NCBI GenBank assembly: GCA_022925895.1
Contig: JAKSYS010000079.1
Location: forward strand, 62,001-126,000
Reading direction: 5' to 3'
DNA from: Fragilaria crotonensis
Lineage: Eukaryota; Bacillariophyta; Fragilariophyceae; Fragilariales; Fragilariaceae
DNA: 64,000 nt
Shown here in pieces: positions 23,164-36,100 of the stretch (positions within the stretch are counted from its first letter, which is position 1; each line of letters opens with the position of its first letter). The notes beneath the pieces were generated by a model that searched no databases, was not told the DNA's origin, and saw nothing but the letters and a program-made list of their open reading frames with translations. The position numbers and the translations under genes were made by a program.

Positions 23164-24111
23164 GAAAACTTGGCACCACGTTTTGAAGTGCTCGAACTAA
23201 TTGACTCGTGATTCAACTTTGATTTCTGAGTTAGTGGGACTTGTCTTTTGCGAGTTCTCGATTTGAACCTAACCAAAGCCTTTTATCCAAGTTTGCAGTG
23301 CCAACTTTCATATCCTATTAAAGTGCTTGGTTTTTGACCACTCATTTCAATAGAAATTCTGCTTCACTTGAATCAGATCCTCCCTATAATGAAAGGTACA
23401 AAAACGGTGCACAAGATTTATCATTAGTAGTTTGTTCATTCTAGTGATGACAATGAGAATCCAAGGTGCTTCATCAACAAATCCAGCAAGAGGCTTGATT
23501 CATCATTGCAGAGGATATTGAAGAGAAGGAGACCAATGCCGAGGCAATGCATGTTTGAAGTGACTGCGTTACCTTTGTTAGGAGTTCGGCTTGCGTAGTA
23601 GTACCCCTGCCAAAAATGTGGCCATTGCGCTTTGGTTGTCGATTCTCTCTCAAGAGCGAATCCCCTCCAGTGGCTTTGCTCAGTGATATGAGTGTTCATC
23701 CAACAAAGGCTTCGGTATTATTTTGCAGCCACCAATGTTCCCAATGTTGAGTGTAGCTACTGTCCGAGTAATTTTACTATGGTCATCGTGTGAATACCTT
23801 AAACATCCCGACGAGGTGGTTCAATGAAATTGCGACAACCAACGAACTACTATGAGGGAGAAATGTATGAAGAAGCAATGATATGCATCGCTCTGTCAGA
23901 GTTTGTGATTGTCTATCCGGAACGGATTTGCGGAGAGACAAATGCTCTGAGTACAGTGGAAACTCGTGAAGATCATCTAGAAGTATATGATGTATGTGTT
24001 GAACAACAACTCTGCACAATTGACGAATCATTGAAGCAAGGCTTTACATATTAGTTCAAGAATCTAACACTTCTAGCAGCTACTACCAAACCCTGAGCAT
24101 AGTAGTTCATG
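23164..24111. other. No gene supported
   Basis: A 76-codon plus-strand frame at 23824-24054 (MKLRQPTNYYEGEMYEEAMI) is the best candidate but has no known motif. The remainder is unremarkable. Confidence 0.3.
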
Positions 24112-24114
24112 TTA

Positions 24115-24795
24115 GAGCATGTCTTATCATGGGGTTAAGTCAGTCCCGAATCGAAAAAAAATCAAAAAAGCAAGTCTTATGGGAGGGTATAAGTCATTTT
24201 TTAGGATCTTGAATTTGACCCCCTGGGGTCTATTTTTTAATCCCGGGTCTAAATTCAGCGAATTTGACCCCAGGGTCAAAGTTTAGACCCCTCGGGGTCT
24301 AAATCATCTACGCATTTCCTACGCCATGTATATACCACTATCCCCTTTTTTTTTGGGCACGAATTCTGCTCGTCAAGGCACGGTGTGGATGTCACACATC
24401 ACTACATGTATGCATACGACTAGTACTAGTACTGCATACACAACAATGTCACCTCCACAACGCATTCTCAGGAGCAGAGATGTGAGCACTCCTGTTGATT
24501 TTGTTCCATTGTCTTTCCACAATGCTCACCCCATGGTCATCAGTCTCCTGTGGGTGTGATTTGCTTCGGCAATCAAATTTGCCGTGGCAATGTTGTCGTT
24601 GTTGACGAGTGATGAGTGATGAGTATACAAGGGGAGCTCGATTCTTGATTTTAACATACACTGTTCTTCAAAAGGGTTTGAGTTATCAAGTTAAAAATGA
24701 TAAGACTTGCTTTTTTTCGTTCGACGTGGAGGATCTAAACTTTAGACCCCAGGGGTTAAAATGTCAAAAATTTAACCCCATGATAAGACTTGCTC
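24115..24795. mobile_element. PIF/Harbinger-type MITE (MITE B), 681 bp
   Basis: The left end gagcatgtcttatcatgggg and the inverted right end gagcaagtcttatcatgggg match at all but one of the 24 terminal positions (both continue ttaa). They are flanked by the 3-bp target duplication tta (24112-24114 and 24796-24798). A GAGCAT-type terminus with a TWA target is typical of PIF/Harbinger elements and their Tourist-like MITEs. Both subterminal regions contain further palindromic blocks (gacccc...ggggtc, tttagacccc). No transposase is encoded. Confidence 0.85.
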
Positions 24796-24798
24796 TTA

Positions 24799-25871
24799 GG
24801 GCTCTGCTGTTGCACAGCGTATCATTTGTTTGCTTGTGCGGCATCAACGAAGTGAAGTAGATGAGCATAGACCTTGTATTGCTGTACCATAATCCCGACT
24901 ACTGGTAGATGAACAATGAATGCATTGCGATGACGAAACCATGTTGTACATGAAACAGATGTACTGACATAACTCACTACTCACTGGTACATTGTACCCA
25001 CGATCGACCAAATGCGAACTGGTAGCTGTCGAAACTTGGGAGTTCAGAACTTGGAAACGTCGATCGGACCTTTCCTTGTCCGGACGACAGTTTCCAGGGC
25101 CCTCAGGGACATGCGGACGCTGAAATAATCTGGTTATGCGCCCTTGGAACTTCGTTCGAAGTTCCAAGGGCGTTTGTTGTCCGGACACTGCCTTACTATG
25201 TACTGGAGTACGCTGCCTTAGTTACGCCGGTACTCGAGTATTCTCATACTCCAGTCTCCAGTGCTAATACTTGCTCGATGTCGCGCTATGCATACAAAAA
25301 GTACTCGTCACTCGTTCTGTCAAATCACGATTCACGACGCGTATGACATTTTTTTACACATCGTGTGGTAACGAAAAGTTACATTTCCACAATCCTTTCC
25401 CGGAATAGGCGATCAATTTTCTTTATATCAACTTTCTAGTCTTGGATTCCCGGTTGTTTTGGGATGTGGGTTCCTATGTCGAATGTCGGAAAATTCTCAG
25501 AACGTTACAAGACCGTTAACTGTTGGGGCTGGTAGTTAGAGCTCGCGCTCGGCATCCCCAATGCAGATTCCTCACTTATTCCTACGTGCAAAGGCCCAGG
25601 AGTAAGTATTCCAAATCAATTATGGGACATTTTCTAGATAAATGCCGTATGTAGATTTGTTTGTATCGACGTAGCACCTTTGGCCGCAAAATGCAGCATC
25701 TTCATTCGGCAGAAAATCCAAGTCCGCACGCACGTCCCTGCGACACGAAGATCCGGAATCGATTTGATTGGTTCTCAGAGAAGCATCCATAGGATAAATG
25801 AAAACAAAAAAAACTATTTCCGGACTTCCAGCACTTCTTTGTTTCTTGATTCTGTTGTCACGCTTGTGAAA
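24799..25871. other. Intergenic region before the cyclin gene
   Basis: It contains a 34-bp palindrome (25139-25172). The cyclin frame stays open upstream of its first ATG to at least 25680, but no ATG precedes 25872 in that frame. No TATA box stands out. Confidence 0.4.
25139..25172. repeat. Perfect palindrome, 16-bp arms and 2-bp loop
   Basis: cgcccttggaacttcg, tt, cgaagttccaagggcg. It sits between gtccggacgaca (near 25078) and tgttgtccggac (near 25176), which are themselves inverted relative to each other with one mismatch. The whole 110-bp block is therefore a nested fold-back. Confidence 0.9.
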
Positions 25872-26981
25872 ATGATTTGCTCTCCGATCTCACCAGTATC
25901 AACGGAGAGCGTTGACTATAATGAAACCAACATTGATTCAAGCAGATACTATGATGCTCTGCTGGTCGAGGACCAGCTCGATGCCATGCTGGACCAAGAA
26001 AGAACGTATCAAGTAAACTTCGTCCCTTGTTCCAAGGCCACGCATGATGATGACGCTGCAACCTCGCCGCACGAAGGCTGGCGACGCAAGATATGCGAGT
26101 GGTCATATCGAGTTGTTGACCACTTTCGAATTGAACGTGAAGTGGTTTCCATCTCAATGAACTTGTTTGATCGTTTCTTGTCCCTCAAGAATAAGGACCA
26201 CGTATCATGCAAGTGCCCCTCCTGCCAACGAGCAGTTGACAGCCACACCTTCCAGCTTGCGGCCATGACATCTCTGTATGTGGCCATTAAGGTCCATGCT
26301 GAATCCTTCATTCATGACTCATCGAGAAAAAAGTTAAAGCTTTCGTCGATGGTTGACCTTTCTCGAGGACAGTTTTCACGGGAAGACATCTGTGCGATGG
26401 AGCTGAGTATGCTTTCATCGCTTTCCTGGAAAGTCAACCCCATCACGCCTTCGAACCTGGTTTCATATCTTCTCAGACTGATGCCTCCTCAATCGGATAT
26501 TCCTCTTGCTTGCCGATCTAACTACCATCTTGCTCTGCACGTACTCAATGAACTTGCTCGATATCTATCGGAGCTTTCAGTCTGCCTTCCGAACATCAAT
26601 TCTTCCTTCTACCCCTCTGAGATCGCGTTTGCATCGATCATGGTATCCATTGAGCTACTTGGCTTGAACGCTCTGCCTGAATCCGCCCGCCGAGAGTTCT
26701 GCAGCACAGTCTCCAATGTGTTGGACTCCCAACACATTCCTTTTCTCATGGATTGCCTCTCAGCCTCCTTCTGGCCTGAGGTATTGTTGAATGAATGCGG
26801 CGATCACCCCATGGCAGTGGCGCGCGACTTGGGCCTTCTGGACCTAGATCGTCTCTACTCCTCGAGCGGAAAGAGACAATCATTTGGTGATCGCAGCGCG
26901 ACATCCGTCATGGAGAACATACATCACGTCCAACTCAACCACAATGACGACAACACCACCATGCGTATTGTCTCACCCTAG
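25872..26981 (+). CDS. Diatom-type cyclin (cyclin N-terminal domain protein)
   Basis: A 369-residue frame starting at the first in-frame ATG (MICSPISPVS). The cyclin box spans about residues 58-185: RRKICEWSYRVVDHF corresponds to the MRAILVDW-like helix region, followed by VVSISMNLFDRFLS, FQLAAMTSLYVAIKVHA, and FSREDICAMELSMLSSLSWK. A second, weaker cyclin-fold half follows (NPITPSNLVSYLLRL ... PSEIAFASIMVSIELL). The conserved Arg-Lys/Glu layout for kinase contact is plausible. Divergent cyclins of this type, dsCYCs, are greatly expanded in diatoms and are linked to environmental control of division. The specific CDK partner is unknown. Single exon; the tail after 330 is Ser/Asn-rich. Confidence 0.9.
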   Translation: MICSPISPVSTESVDYNETNIDSSRYYDALLVEDQLDAMLDQERTYQVNFVPCSKATHDDDAATSPHEGWRRKICEWSYRVVDHFRIEREVVSISMNLFDRFLSLKNKDHVSCKCPSCQRAVDSHTFQLAAMTSLYVAIKVHAESFIHDSSRKKLKLSSMVDLSRGQFSREDICAMELSMLSSLSWKVNPITPSNLVSYLLRLMPPQSDIPLACRSNYHLALHVLNELARYLSELSVCLPNINSSFYPSEIAFASIMVSIELLGLNALPESARREFCSTVSNVLDSQHIPFLMDCLSASFWPEVLLNECGDHPMAVARDLGLLDLDRLYSSSGKRQSFGDRSATSVMENIHHVQLNHNDDNTTMRIVSP

Positions 26982-29900
26982 ACACGTTTCATGGACGCTA
27001 CATAACAATATGCGGCACTCCTTGGATTCGCACCTCACCGCCGCCTCATTTGCATCAAGCTACATGTTGACTTGGAACAGACGCTGCTCCATAAACTATC
27101 GTAGACTACTTTATCCCATCCCATTAATGATGGATTGTATAGACTTTTATTTTAAGATTACCCAGTATCGAATTCGTTCTAGTTGTTCTCTCCACAATTT
27201 GACTTCATTGCGGAAAGCCAACACTTCGGTAATTGAAGTGCTGAGCAGGGTTGGAATCTTTGACGGAGTAACCGTATTTTGGTTCCCGGAACTCACCGGA
27301 GGGAATCATTGGCTCTATTTTTGATGCATGATGAATCTACATGCATATATGTGACCAATGAAAACATGTGAAATTTCTTACAATTATGATCCTCTCGTCA
27401 CAAATATTGCCAAGACTTCATCTAAGTAACCTCCCTGAACGGAAAAGAAATGTGCCTGATATATGTGACAATTGAGACGTTTCTTATTAGAGTTAACACG
27501 TAATACACAGTAAAAGGGCAATTTAACCTCTTTTTAAAATTGTCAAGAGTCGAGACGCCAACCCACAGCTGGACCACAACATACCGCATCCTACTGGGAC
27601 ACTGGGACTGTACCATACAGTGAGCACGGCACACTGTGATGAAGGCAGTACCATTACCAGGTACAAGGAACGGATCCGATGGAAACGACGTCAACATTTA
27701 CGTCACAGCAACAAAGCTTTGTGGTACGTCGGACGTCGGACCATCGCGTCGAGCACCTATGACACGTGTAGGCTGCGAACAGCATGGAATCTTAGTTTCT
27801 CATTTCTTTCAAGGTTTTTTCAATGCGCCTGCGGATGAGAACAGCATCACAGCATGACACTTGCACTGACGCAAACCCAAACATCGAATATTGTTGGTGG
27901 AGCTTTGGTGATTCTGAGAATGGGTGTCAGGCTAACATTGCTGGTGGAGGAGCTGATGCGACTTTTTTATTTCTTTTCGAAATCTAAAACCCGTTTGGGA
28001 TATATGCATGTAGCAATGGCAAGCGTTGAGTTAATTCGTCATGTGGTACAAACACCCCTCATCTTTGAATCTGTATGTATCAACAGTGGCTGGTCACAGA
28101 ATCATACTAGAGTAGTCATCAATACATGTTCGGTAAATCACCTTCAGCAGCTTGTCATTGTTGTACTTTTTGGGATTGGCATGACAAATAAATGAGGACG
28201 CAAGGGAATATACTACCTCCATGTACGATCAAAACTTAATCATTGCCACTACGTGCAGTTCTTGAAACAAATCCTGTCTAACATCAGAAATGCACACAAC
28301 ATTGATCACATCATTCCAAAGTGACTTGCTGGGTGCTTAGATTTTGGGAGTCGGCATCTCTGGCAAGTCATTCCAGACTATCTGAATGCTTGGCAAAAGC
28401 CCTAAACTTCACTCTCCATCAAAATTCCATGACACCAGTGCATGCCTTCTGAACTTGACCTGGATCAACAGCAATGAGTCCACTCTCAACCATGCAAAAA
28501 TGTCAGTGCACTGCAGGTATATTAATCCCCTCATCTCTGATGTTGAGTTTAACCCGGGAACACTCTTGTCCATAAAGACTTGCTTGTTTCTGCAAGTACC
28601 TGCTGTCTAACAGCTTCCCAAGATTTCCAGCTTAACAAGCACTTTATTGTTCCATATATGATGAGCAAACGGTCAAAAAGCTCAGAACCTTCATAGCAAA
28701 AAGGAAGACATTATTCCAATGGTGCTTTGGTTAGGAGCACTCCCTCTTTGCTTTGATCTGGGGAGGAATCTTTTCCTGGGCCAGCAACCCTTAATCTGAA
28801 GTGAGATGTTCACCAAGAATAGAAGATTCATCTTCAATTTTACGACATCTATGAAGAATCAAACAATGGTGGTTCAATACCATGGACATGGGATTATACT
28901 TCAGTGGAATGCTAGTATACAATGGAGAGTTGTGTTACTAGGTGGGAGATTTTATATTGAATGGAGCGGGATCCAAGAAGGACACTACAAGAATGAGAGT
29001 GAACGAGATGACTAGTGGACTGAGAATTTATATAGAAGAAGTGGGTATAGATGACAAAGAAATTTCCTTTTGTTGACTTGGGAACAATGGCAAGAAGAGT
29101 TGTGGAATATGAGAACTTGGAGAGTTGATGGCAGCATTGAAACTACGAAGCGAACAAATATCCGCACAATTGTGGCATATGATCTGCAATAGGTCTGTGA
29201 CCGGCAACGTCATTTGCTAGAGTCAAATTGCCTAACCCTTCTAATGGCAACAGAAGCAGCACGTTAACAGAGAACCGGCGTGGATGACAAGAAATTGGCT
29301 ATGAATGCAATCGAGGGAGTTTGGACAAACCAGTCCTATTTCCCGCCCAACAACAATATGCTGGCTGGTAGACGGCAGACTGTTCTGTTTTGATACTGGA
29401 CACGATCTGCTGAGCACGGTTGTATCTGGTGGTTGGAGTGGGTGAACTTGCCTCTTTGTAGCGGTATGCAGGAGCCATCCGTTGGCAAGTTAAGAAAAGT
29501 TCGAAGAAGCAAGTACTAGTACTATGAATACAGTACAAGAAGTTATGCCCTCTTGAAAAGAATGCTTTGGCAGGTTTACCTCCAAGAATCCTAGAGCAGC
29601 GTTTAGTACATATTGTTCATGAGAAGGAAATTATTGTGATGTTACTTCTTGAATACATTGCCATGCTGAAACTATGTCACAATGAGTTTGCATGCAGTTG
29701 TAAGAAACTCACACTCCTTTAAACAACCCAGTCCTAATTATTAGTACATTTGATCAGATCCAATACACGGACCTAGCTAGATTGTTGTTCCCTGACAAAC
29801 TTTGATGGATCATGCACTGAAGGAGATTGGGCACATTGATGAAGGACTTACCTTCAGAACCCGCCAATAAGAGGATGCAGCATTTGCAAAGTCAGTTCCT

Positions 29901-30046
29901 TTGGATCAACAGTGTCAAGATTTCATGGTAGGACCAGACTGGCACACCATTCTGTGCAAGAATCCAGCACCAATAGCACGATCAATAACACTTCGTCCAT
30001 TTAATTCAAGAGATGAAGCGGGCTACATACCCAAGTCCACTGATCC
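26982..30046. other. About 3 kb without an identifiable gene
   Basis: Only short frames. The stretch 29850-30054 on the plus strand reads FAKSVPLDQQCQDFMVGPDW, then HTILCKNPAPIARSITLRPF, coherently up to the insertion point of the next MITE. This suggests that element landed in an older coding sequence or transposon relic that I cannot name. The 28.2-29.2 kb segment has no supported feature. Confidence 0.35.
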
Positions 30047-30054
30047 ACCATGCT

Positions 30055-30625
30055 CAGGGGTGTCCTATTTAAGGCGGGCGCCTTAATTTTGGGGCCAATC
30101 GCCTTTTTTTTGAAGCCTTGAAATAGCGCCTTAAATAAGGTCCTGTAGATTCTACGCTACAAACATACCATCATGTAGAATTGTACGTGTAAGTTTGTAC
30201 GGAGCATTCTCGTAGCATAGTACGACAGTACTCCAGTAGATAATAAACAACATACAGTAGACATGGATACAGTACCTTGTTGTACAGTACTCCAGTATAT
30301 CCGTAGCCAGTAGCAAGATGCTTTACTTGACTTGGAACTCAACTGTTGCAGTGAAAAAGCTGAAACAATTGAAGTTACTTCCATGATTGTTCATGGTGAG
30401 CTGTGAGGTCTGTTGGCAGTGTTATTTTCATGATGGACTGAAGTGGGGATGAGCGTTGCAGCTGCTCTGTACAGTCATGAACCTTAACTCTAAATCCCCA
30501 AAACCCTAACCCCTAACCCCCAACGCCTTACACCGCCTTTTTGAAGGTCCAAAAAAGCGCCTATATTAACTAATTAAGGCGCTGCTAGGCGCGCCGGCCC
30601 GGTCGCCTTAAATAGGACACCCCTG
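30055..30625. mobile_element. hAT-type MITE (MITE C), 571 bp
   Basis: Perfect 22-bp terminal inverted repeats beginning caggggtgtcctatttaagg are flanked by the 8-bp target duplication accatgct (30047-30054 and 30626-30633). A CAGGGGTG start plus an 8-bp TSD is diagnostic of the hAT superfamily. The perfect TIRs and TSD imply a fairly recent insertion. The interior is noncoding; it includes gcgcc(t)-rich palindromes and a short telomere-like run (ccctaacccctaacc near 30508). Confidence 0.93.
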
Positions 30626-30633
30626 ACCATGCT

Positions 30634-33196
30634 GCTTGGAAAGAAAGGGTGCTCGAAAGTGCGGCGAATGTGCTCATTACCAATCAGCAAGAGCAAGGTC
30701 AAATACTCCTAATACTAGCATGACAGCGCTCATTACAAATGCCAGTGGCGATGTCAATGACAATGAGGAATAAAAGTTTCCCAATAAGCACCAGATGATA
30801 GAGAATGTTGCTGGAGTATGCACCAAATGGCCTGAAAGTCCAGAGGCGTAGTAGGATCAAATCTTCAGAACAAGAAGAAACTGGAGTGGTGGTGGCAGAG
30901 GCCGTGACAAAACTGAAATAATGGTTATTGACAGTCCCCATCCAGGAGGATGCCATGAAGAGCGCGTCATTCAGCTGCAATCCATTCATGAGAGTGCTGA
31001 CGACTGGCATGGTGTGGTGAGTGGTGGAGATGTTGCAGACAACTAATGTACAAACTAGACTGAAATCTTAACATTCAAGAGAGGGCTGCAATTCCATATT
31101 TAGCCTACCAACTTGCAATAACAAACATAAATTGATGGATCCGGCATGCGGGCTCCTACGAAGCTTGCTAAAATCCGAATAGTCTTGGAAAACATTAGGC
31201 AACATTCTAAGACTGTTGCACAATGTAACGCTATGTTCAGGACGTTTAAATGGAAAGTGAGCCTACCGTGACTACTGAAACATTCCCCAATACCATAGAC
31301 CAGTTGTTGCTTTTGGGGTCAAGAATCTAGCAACCCAAACAATAGAAGGTTTTATGACTTTATTGTTTATTCATTGATACTGAGACTAGCATCACTATCA
31401 TGGCAGAAGAAGCAAGCAAGGATGAGTGAAGGGACAATGGCGACAGCCGCTGCTACTACTACCTTCACTACTACCAGTCATGCAATTGATGGGTATAAGT
31501 CTCTACGAGTACAACAGCGATGACTTCTATGTACTAAGATGTCAATTTTGAATTGAAACACAGTTGTTATTTTGAGATAATCAGCAACAGAGGAGAACAT
31601 ATCAAATTCCTTGTTATTGACCACTTGGAATGCAATGGACCAAAAAATGGAGGCCACAAGCAGCATGATATGAGTGTCATCAAAGACAAGGCCAATCATG
31701 ATCGGGGGTAAAGATGGAAGTATGTTTGCACAATATCTGTTAGGAGCAAAGACTTGGATTGGACTGGATGGTCAGCCAGAGACAGCTAGCTACTGCTCCC
31801 ACTACTCCCAAAGTGACAAGTGGAGCAGCTTACATTGATGCCATGCCAAAGCAATAGGGATCGGAACAATTGCATTGAACTAGCTATTTTGCCTTAGTGA
31901 ACAAATCACTTTTGGATCGGAGGGACAGGGGCATTCTACAAGAGAGGGCAGTTGAAAGAGAGTTCTTGTTAGAAAAGTGACGGATGCCTAGATCATATCA
32001 CCGGGAAGGTTTGTTTACTCATAGAATTCACTTTGCAACATTATGGCGAATGGTGTTGAATAAAGCTGGGCTCATGCCAGAAGATTCCATTGCTGCATGC
32101 CAGTATCATTCTAAGCAACAAGGATGTGACAACTTCAAGCAGCTCAAGCAAGTAAGATTGCACATGCCCTGTAAATGCTCATACTAGAGAAAGGATTGAG
32201 ATGTTTGCTTTATGCTATCATCGTCTTGAGCAGCTTCAGCAGAAACATGGAGCATGCAGCAACTGCTGCTCCTGTTGAGACCAAAGTTCAGAATTCCACT
32301 TCTAGTCCCACGGTTGTTTCTCCCAAACCAGAACTTCTCTACACAAAGATTGAAAGGCTGGTGCTGGAACGTTCAAGGGTGAAATCAGAGCTGAGAAATG
32401 CAAGGGTTAAGAATGAATTATCAGAGTGGTGATGCAGCGCCGATTGCAGATTTTGTATGCTTCGTTTAAATTGTTGTAGTACACAGGTGAAGTAGCGCAG
32501 GCTTCGATGGTTGCCGGTGAAACCTGTCATAGCAGTTATGATGGTGCAGCTCCTCTACGATATCCGTATACAGTACAAGTACTTCTACACTTCTACCACC
32601 ACCGTACCGATCGTTGGAGGTAGAAAGGGACACTCAGAAAAAACTGAGTGCAAGTATGGTATTACGTACATGGGACTTGCAGCGATACTGTACATAGTAC
32701 AGTACATAGTGCTGATTACTTCTTCCAAGAGCCTCCTCTACATACTACTAGGTACAGTCATGTACGGCTGGTATGCTATATCATACTCTGTGCTGTTCCG
32801 TTTGCGCAGGTGCTAACTAACTCGTAATACTATGTACTCCGGAGTAAACCCATATAGGTGAAATAATGAATTTGGAGGTATCCTCGCGCACGTCAGTCGG
32901 ATTATGGAAGGCTTACTTAGCCATTCAACGTTAAGCGGGATCGCTTAATCGTTATAATTTAACGCTATATTGTAAACGACACTTCTATTTTTCGCCAAAA
33001 TTCCTGCCAACCGACAATTCCCCATGTGGAAACTCTATGTAGTATAGAAGATGGTAATGTTTGATGCTCCTATGTACGTCTGTTGTTGTCTTTTTTCATT
33101 AGAGAAATTGCTGTTGGACGGATTCCGATGACCGAGTTGTCAAACTCAACGGGGCGTGTTAGGCTCATCAACAACATTAAACTTCTCTCGTAATCG
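30634..33196. other. Decayed sequence and promoter side of the BTB-like gene
   Basis: Only fragmentary frames are present, for example 30.64-31.0 kb on the plus strand, 31984-32187, and 32175-32432 (85 codons, ending in a Lys/Arg/Glu-rich helix). A 101-codon frame at 32511-32816 with hydrophobic stretches lies in gtac-rich DNA and is probably spurious. No domain was recognised. Confidence 0.3.
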
Positions 33197-36100
33197 ATGT
33201 CCACGTTGAAACGCTCCCATTCCCTGCCGTCGGGGTCGGGAGAGGCGTTGGTGGAGAAAGTGGAGTTCGAAGTCAAGGGTCGAACCAACATTCGTAGAAA
33301 TCAAATAAGCACGACGTCTGCCTCGAAATCCAGTGTGAAACCCATATCAAAGAAAAGCACAACCGACAACTCGAGGGCTTCTCATCGCAGTCCTTTAGCT
33401 CCCGATGAGTATAAAGATCCTTTTTTCGATCCGCCTCCGAGCTTTGGTGTTCGCTCGGAACCTCTGGTTCAAAGCTCGCACTCCGAAGATACCCAAGTCC
33501 TCGATTCGTTGCTCGAAAGTGATTCCTTACTGCATGTTGAAATAATTTCATCAGTACAAGGTTCCAACTTATATCCCCCTCTCGCTCATGGTGGAACGTG
33601 AGATCATGATGCGAAAGACGGCGGAAGAATTTGGCATCGGACCAGAGAGGTGGTCCAGCTCTCTCTTATACCGAGAATGGCGAAAAGCCCAAGACGACAT
33701 ATCTAGTACAGCAGAGGATCGAGCTTTTCAGCAGTCCAATGGCGACGTATCGATCTACTTGAGTCCCGAATCTGATTGTGCTGCATCTAATCACTCACAA
33801 TCACTGAAGTGGACACCCTGGTTGACTACATGTATCAGAGCCTTTTACAATACGGGCACTGTGAGATTCCCGAATGATTGTGTTGGTTCAGATGTACTGT
33901 TAGCACTGGAGTACTTTGGAATCGTTTACACTCCAGATCAACTTGTATTTGATTCCTTTGGAGCGTATCTGAGAGTCAAGCTGTGGTCTGAATACTTTAC
34001 ACATCGTTCCGGACTTGCTCAGTGGGTGGTGGAAACATTGATGCAAACAAATTCCAAGCATTCGCATATCTTCGTCACGTCACCATCTCTTCAGGAAGGT
34101 GATTTGCTTGTAGGATCGAAGCGAGCCGATGTTCTTGATGGTCACCTGCAACTAGATCCCACGAAATACGCAGGGACACCCTCGAATGCTGTTGTGCATG
34201 ACTTTTTTCACGACGAGGACCGTCCAGAGGATGTTCAATACCCACTTGACGCTCTGATGCGAGAGGATTTTGCGCATTATGTAGAAAACTCACTGCCCGG
34301 AACTCGAGTTACGTTTACGTTGAAGGATGTCCAAGTCGTTCGCACAGGAAAGACCGTGAAACGCGCGACACTCCATATTGCCTTTGTGGAACCGCCGCTG
34401 AAGAATACTTTGCCGCCGAAGCAAGTTCGACGAGTCGCGAAGGATTCACCTGGAAGAAAAGGTTCGAGTGTTGGGAGTGTTGCGAGCACCAACCTTGCAT
34501 TGAGTACGGTAACACCTCCATTGCCACGAGTTAAGAAATCGCCTCCAGCAGCTCCGCAGGTTCCACGAAATGCAAGGGCACGGTCACCGTCACCCGTAGC
34601 AATGCTTCGAAGAGTTGGTTCTGCGATCCGAAGCTCGACATCAAGCGTGGAAAGTTCTGTCAAGATTTCTAATTCGAAAAGTAGCGTTGAAAACACGCAA
34701 GAAAAGCCAGTATCGGATGCGCCTTGAACAAAGTGCGAATAATCCCGATTGCTAGTCAGGTCAGTGAGGAAGAAAACGCCGCGATTCGGGAAAAATCACG
34801 CCAAGCGCTATCCCCTGACGGCGTGGTTGGTGGAAAAAGGCAAACCCCTACTGACAGTGCTTTTCAATCGAACGCGACTGAAGCAGCCTTGGCGCCGTGT
34901 CCACCAAGTCCGGCGCCATTCGATGAGAAAGATATTGTAAAGCTGTTAACACCTGCACCTTCTGACGAACAAAAATTGGAGCCTCCTGATCCACGAGCTC
35001 CAGTCAATGCGATATGGGATGGAGACATGAGTACGGTTATAAGCGCCCTCACAAGTCCGTTCCGAGAAGACGAGTCGATTAAGCAGTCTAAAAGCATGGC
35101 GTTGACCGAAGCACAAGCTCCCAGTACAGCCAACAAATCCACGCCATCTGTTTCCAATGCGGTCCCGGCAGCAACAAATAAGCCACCTGATTCTCCAAGA
35201 CGTGAAAGTGTGGAAGTGGCATTAGCATCGCGTAGAGTACATCGACTGCTTGAGGAAGAAACAACAATCGACACTGCCACTGATTTCATGTCATCACTCG
35301 CGACGGATCGGTCTACCATGGTTGACCCATTCCGGGATGTACGGACGGGTGTTCGAGAGTGCGGGAGCAGCGATATCCTTTCGTCGACATTTCACTATTT
35401 TTTCGGTAATTCCAAACCCGAAGTCAAGACGCGCAATCGTCCGAATCAATGCCCCATAACGATAGGCCACGACCTTGACATGGACAGCTTGGCGGGGAAT
35501 GGGAAAGGTGCCATGTCTACAATCGAGGATTTTTTGCCAGATGTAGACCTCCAGACGCTTGCGGATGATCCAGGCCATGAGAAAAAGGCATCCATCGGCG
35601 ATGAGTCCTCGGAGACTATCGAGAGCTCTGCTGCAGCGTGGCTTCGACGTGCCATTAACGTCAATCAAATGATCTTTGATGATCCGGTTCCTGCATCCGA
35701 CGATGATGAGTACCTTCGGCTTGTCCGCCAAGCTGAAGCAGTAAAATGCAAGGGATGTGTACCGCATGATGAATTCCTTCACGTTGTTCGCAAAGCAGAG
35801 GTTGGTAGTACTGACTATAAGCGCTATGCTTCGCATGACATGTACCCTCATCGTTCACGGAAAGGTGAAGGTGCAGCTGAGCATAACGGGAGCTGCATGC
35901 CGAAAGATACAACTAGCGCTGGGACATTGGTCAAAGATATCCTGGAGAGTCTTATGAATGACAACAACTCTTTTCTTGGTGGCTCGGTGGCGTCGACGGA
36001 TGCGTCAACGACGTATAGCACAGCGGGGTCTGTGAGTACGCCATCGACAAAACTGACCAAGGCTGGACCTTTTATTCCATTCGACTGCGACAGCAGTTTG

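Noticed and set aside
30500-30525. Interstitial telomere (ccctaa)n
   Set aside because: Only about three imperfect units inside a MITE; too short to be meaningful. A similar short run occurs near 9046.
32511-32816. 101-codon frame with hydrophobic stretches
   Set aside because: Lies in gtac-rich intergenic DNA with no recognisable family; hydrophobicity comes from Ile/Leu/Tyr-rich chance codons.
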